Shown piece by piece: positions 61,579 to 64,000 of a stretch of 64,000 bases of DNA. Positions within the stretch are counted from its first letter, which is position 1. Every line of letters begins with the position of its first letter. The translations under genes were made by a program, and so were the position numbers. This DNA is from Flavihumibacter solisilvae (GTDB lineage: Bacteria > Bacteroidota > Bacteroidia > Chitinophagales > Chitinophagaceae). The stretch covers positions 180,658 through 244,657 of the forward strand of contig NZ_JSVC01000013.1 of the NCBI RefSeq assembly GCF_000814475.1, in the 5' to 3' direction. Under the pieces are notes generated by a model. It was not told the origin of the DNA and ran no database searches. It saw nothing but the letters and a program-made list of their open reading frames with translations.

Positions 61579-62853
61579 ATGCGACTTGTTAAACTCTGTA
61601 TTGCAGTTATTTTTCTTATATGTTTTCAATTTGTTTATGCGCAGCGGAAGCATGCTGCGGAAACGAAGTATCCGACTTATAATGGACTTGTCATGGCAGG
61701 TTACCAGGGCTGGTTCCGTGCCGCTGGTGACGGCACCGGTGCGAAGCGTTTTGCCTATGGTGATGAAAGCCGCTCGGGGATCGACATGTGGCCCGATGTG
61801 TCGGAGTATGAGAAGACCTATGCGACGCCCTTCAAACTGGCGGATGGCAGCCCGGCGCGCTTCTTCAGTTCCATCGATAAAAGTTCGGTCGACCTGCATT
61901 TTAAGTGGATGCAGCAATACGGAGTTGATGGCGTATTCATGCAACGGTTTTTCGGGGCTGCGAAGAATCGCGATAGTTCGGCTTCTGTGATCCTGAAAAA
62001 CGCGTTTGACGCCGCTTCGAAGTACAACCGTGCAATAGCATTGATGTATGACCTGTCGGGTCTGAAAGCCAATGGCGAAGACTGTTCCGCGCTTATAGAT
62101 GACTGGAAGTACCTGGTAGACCAGCTGCGCATTACGCGGCAGTCTGGCGCCAAAACCTATTTGCATCACCGTGGGAAGCCGCTTGTAGCCATCTGGGGGG
62201 TGGGCTTTCCCGACAGGCCTTATAACAGTCGTAATATCGGTCTCGAACGATTTATCGACTTCCTGAAGAACGACCCGGTTTATGGCGGCTGTTCTGTAAT
62301 GCTGGGAGTGCCGACCTTTTGGCGCAGCCTGAATGCGGATTGCCTGCCCGATCCCTATTTGCACCAACTGATCCGGCAGTGCGACATTGTATTGCCCTGG
62401 ATGGTGCAGCGCTATTCGCCGTTATTGCACAACGATATGGATCGTTACCGCGATGTAATGCTCGATGATATCGCCTGGTGCCAGCAGAACAAGGTCGACT
62501 ATGTACCCTGCGTGTATCCCGGCTTCAGTTGGCATAACCTCAGCAAATACGAGTTTCCCGACGACGTTAAACCTGTAGGTTCCATTCCCCGCCAGGGTGG
62601 ACGGTTCTACTGGCAGCAGATCGCTACCGGAATAAGGAATGGTGCCAGCATGTTATACGTTGCCATGTTCGACGAAGTGAACGAGGCCACCGCCATTTTC
62701 AAATGCACCGACAAACCGCCCGTGGGTGGCTCGACCTCCTTCATCGATATGGATGGCATGCCCTCGGATCATTACCTCTGGTTAACAGGTGAGGCAGGGA
62801 AGATGCTAAGGCGCGAGATTCCGTTGGAGTGGAAGCTGCCGGTGAGGAAGTAA
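61579..62853 (+). CDS. GH71/GH99-like glycoside hydrolase (secreted)
   Basis: A 424-residue paralogue of the preceding gene, started at 61579 (MRLVKLCIAVIFLICFQFVYAQ), a type I signal peptide without a clear lipobox. YNGLVMAGYQGWFRAAGD, HFKWMQQYGVDGVFMQRFFG and AIWGVGFPD match the paralogue strand by strand. The active-site segment reads FDEVNEATAIFK with E366 and E369, keeping the ExxE pair but with Asn before the second Glu and Ala after it. The change and the different export signal suggest another linkage or place of action. It is 11 bases behind the first copy. It is the last gene of the locus. Confidence 0.85.
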   Translation: MRLVKLCIAVIFLICFQFVYAQRKHAAETKYPTYNGLVMAGYQGWFRAAGDGTGAKRFAYGDESRSGIDMWPDVSEYEKTYATPFKLADGSPARFFSSIDKSSVDLHFKWMQQYGVDGVFMQRFFGAAKNRDSSASVILKNAFDAASKYNRAIALMYDLSGLKANGEDCSALIDDWKYLVDQLRITRQSGAKTYLHHRGKPLVAIWGVGFPDRPYNSRNIGLERFIDFLKNDPVYGGCSVMLGVPTFWRSLNADCLPDPYLHQLIRQCDIVLPWMVQRYSPLLHNDMDRYRDVMLDDIAWCQQNKVDYVPCVYPGFSWHNLSKYEFPDDVKPVGSIPRQGGRFYWQQIATGIRNGASMLYVAMFDEVNEATAIFKCTDKPPVGGSTSFIDMDGMPSDHYLWLTGEAGKMLRREIPLEWKLPVRK

Positions 62854-62888
62854 CTTGCGGCCAGTTTATATTGACTAAAATTGAAACT

Positions 62889-63269
62889 ATGAAAGCAAAT
62901 ACTTCTATCCTGGCAGCAATTACAATCGCATCATCCTTAGTTGCCTGTAACAATGCGACTACAGAAGCGAAGCCAGCACCGAGTGGAAAATTGGCAGGAA
63001 AATGGGTTCAGCCGATCCCGGGACAGGAGCCTGCAATGCAGGGGTTTCAATTAAATCCGGATGGAACTGCCAGTTCAATTAATATGCATACGCTTATTTA
63101 TGACAAATGGGAGTTAAAGGGTGATACGCTGATCTTGTGGAATCATACTACAGGCGTTAAAGTGGAAAGCAACAGCATTGACACCAATATTGTCAAACAC
63201 ATAACTGACTCTACGCTTATTCTGACGGGGAGAAACGGCATGGAATTTAGCTATACTCGTGAGAAATAA
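62889..63269 (+). CDS. lipocalin-like lipoprotein
   Basis: A 126-residue lipoprotein, started at 62889 (MKANTSILAAITIASSLVACNN, lipobox VAC). The mature part has the GKWVQPIPG opening and strand pattern of small Bacteroidota lipocalin-like proteins (GFQLNPDGTASSINM; WELKGDTLILWNHT; STLILTGRNGMEFSYT). It may bind a hydrophobic ligand or act as a stress lipoprotein. It follows the glycan locus by 35 bases, and a shared transcript cannot be excluded. Confidence 0.7.
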   Translation: MKANTSILAAITIASSLVACNNATTEAKPAPSGKLAGKWVQPIPGQEPAMQGFQLNPDGTASSINMHTLIYDKWELKGDTLILWNHTTGVKVESNSIDTNIVKHITDSTLILTGRNGMEFSYTREK

Positions 63270-63319
63270 ATGCAGGCAAATACTATTATCTTCGCCCGCA
63301 TTACCTCTAAACCTAAACT

Positions 63320-63901
63320 ATGAAACTTCGCTTATTAGTAGCCGTATCTGCCGTAATTGCATGTCTGTCCTGCCAGAAATCCATTAGTGAAAACATTGAT
63401 GAACCTTCTTCAACCGGCTTAATTGGGACGTATGATTTCGTGGAAATGATTACCAGTCATACCTCTGTTCAGACAGATACCAGTAGTGGAATCATCAGTA
63501 AAGTAACCAGGATCGATACCTCTAAGACAGAGACGACAACCGGTACATTACAGATCACCGCTGACAAATTCATCCTGGCAAATATCAACGGAACAGGGAT
63601 CAATTACTACAAACAGGTTATTGAAGAGCAGGGTCAGCAACCAGTGATCGATGAAGATGCCGAGCCGTACGGTTTTGAGGACCCGATTACCAGCACAACC
63701 AATTATATCAAGGCGGGCCAGGATTCTATTTCATTATTTTTTGAAGACGGAACCACCAGTCCTGAAATTGAGACTCACCACTACCGCTTTTCTGGTGACA
63801 CGCTGATCCTCTCCGTAAAAGAGAGGGAGATCAGCTATTATAATCAAGGCTCAATTGATAATTCCTATTCACAACGCATGAAGTTCAAAAGGAAAAAATG
63901 A
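63320..63901 (+). CDS. uncharacterised lipoprotein
   Basis: A 193-residue lipoprotein whose signal ends at LSCQK. The mature region is Thr/Ser/Ile-rich with several strand-like segments (IGTYDFVEMITSHTSVQTDTSS; HYRFSGDTLILSVKEREISYY), somewhat like its lipocalin-like neighbour. No named family is recognised. It starts 50 bases after that neighbour on the same strand. Confidence 0.65.
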   Translation: MKLRLLVAVSAVIACLSCQKSISENIDEPSSTGLIGTYDFVEMITSHTSVQTDTSSGIISKVTRIDTSKTETTTGTLQITADKFILANINGTGINYYKQVIEEQGQQPVIDEDAEPYGFEDPITSTTNYIKAGQDSISLFFEDGTTSPEIETHHYRFSGDTLILSVKEREISYYNQGSIDNSYSQRMKFKRKK

Positions 63902-63915
63902 GTGTATAGCGGACT

Positions 63916-64000
63916 ATGAGAAACATTTTAATTGCATTTGTTTCTGTGTTGTTTGTAGGCTGCAGCTACTTTAAGACCCGATATAAAGTAACAGAGGATT
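63916..64000 (+). CDS. lipoprotein, cut by window end
   Basis: An ATG at 63916 opens a frame that runs to the window end (28 residues seen). MRNILIAFVSVLFVGCSYFKT is a lipoprotein signal with lipobox FVGC. Function cannot be judged from this fragment. It starts 14 bases after the preceding lipoprotein gene. Confidence 0.6.
   Translation, partial: MRNILIAFVSVLFVGCSYFKTRYKVTED

Overview
The window looks like a chromosomal segment from a member of the Bacteroidota, most likely the Chitinophagaceae or a close relative. The grounds are SusC/SusD pairs, many signal peptides and lipoboxes, a gliding-motility type C-terminal sorting domain on a very large PKD protein, LytTR/LytS-type two-component genes, scarce Shine-Dalgarno sequences and TAnnTTTG-like -7 elements. 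The genus is inferred from gene style, not proven. No rRNA, tRNA, CRISPR array, transposase or phage gene was seen. Gene starts are often moved inward from the longest frame, because a signal peptide or family start fits better.

Positions 1-34.7 kb are accessory metabolism and stress functions. They hold alpha/beta hydrolases (one cut by the window edge, two paralogous, one frameshifted), a LysR gene followed by threonine synthase with a dyad operator between them, a membrane peptide coupled to a propeller-like protein, a GH43-type lipoprotein, cydAB, an epoxide hydrolase, and three AraC and two Crp-type regulators. A tight operon at 16981-21414 (Crp regulator, NAD(P)H:quinone reductase, 2TM protein, cupin, carboxymuconolactone decarboxylase-like protein, Old Yellow Enzyme, NAD(P)-binding protein) looks like an electrophile or quinone response module. 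A GH95-like enzyme, a metallo-beta-lactamase-fold hydrolase, a LytS/LytTR pair, a cyclase-fold protein with substituted catalytic residues, a CPBP protease, two SDR enzymes and a TMEM175-like channel follow.

Positions 34.7-48.2 kb hold a 1471-residue PKD-repeat secreted protein with a CHU_C/type IX sorting domain, two tandem small three-helix membrane proteins, an EreA/ChaN-like protein, a TolB-like lipoprotein, three unknown membrane proteins, a full-length transketolase, and a small AT-rich patch with two immunity-type genes (Tai4-like and SMI1/KNR4) that have no toxin gene beside them.

Positions 48.2-62.9 kb form a glycan utilisation locus. It runs GH43/GH117-type hydrolase, an 859-residue membrane-spanning protein (LamG-like, Kelch propeller, one transmembrane helix, proline-rich linker, winged helix, BTAD-like domain), GH92 alpha-mannosidase, SusC, SusD, a DUF3823 lipoprotein, a terminator, and two tandem GH71/GH99-like enzymes. 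GH92 plus GH99-like enzymes suggests an alpha-mannoside substrate. The 859-residue protein is the only regulator-like gene in the locus. The gap between it and the GH92 gene carries four TTAA cores at an exact 12-base period. Together these suggest a one-component, membrane-anchored glycan sensor with its operator, which is the most interesting system in the window. The last genes (62.9-64 kb) are small lipoproteins, the last one cut by the window end.
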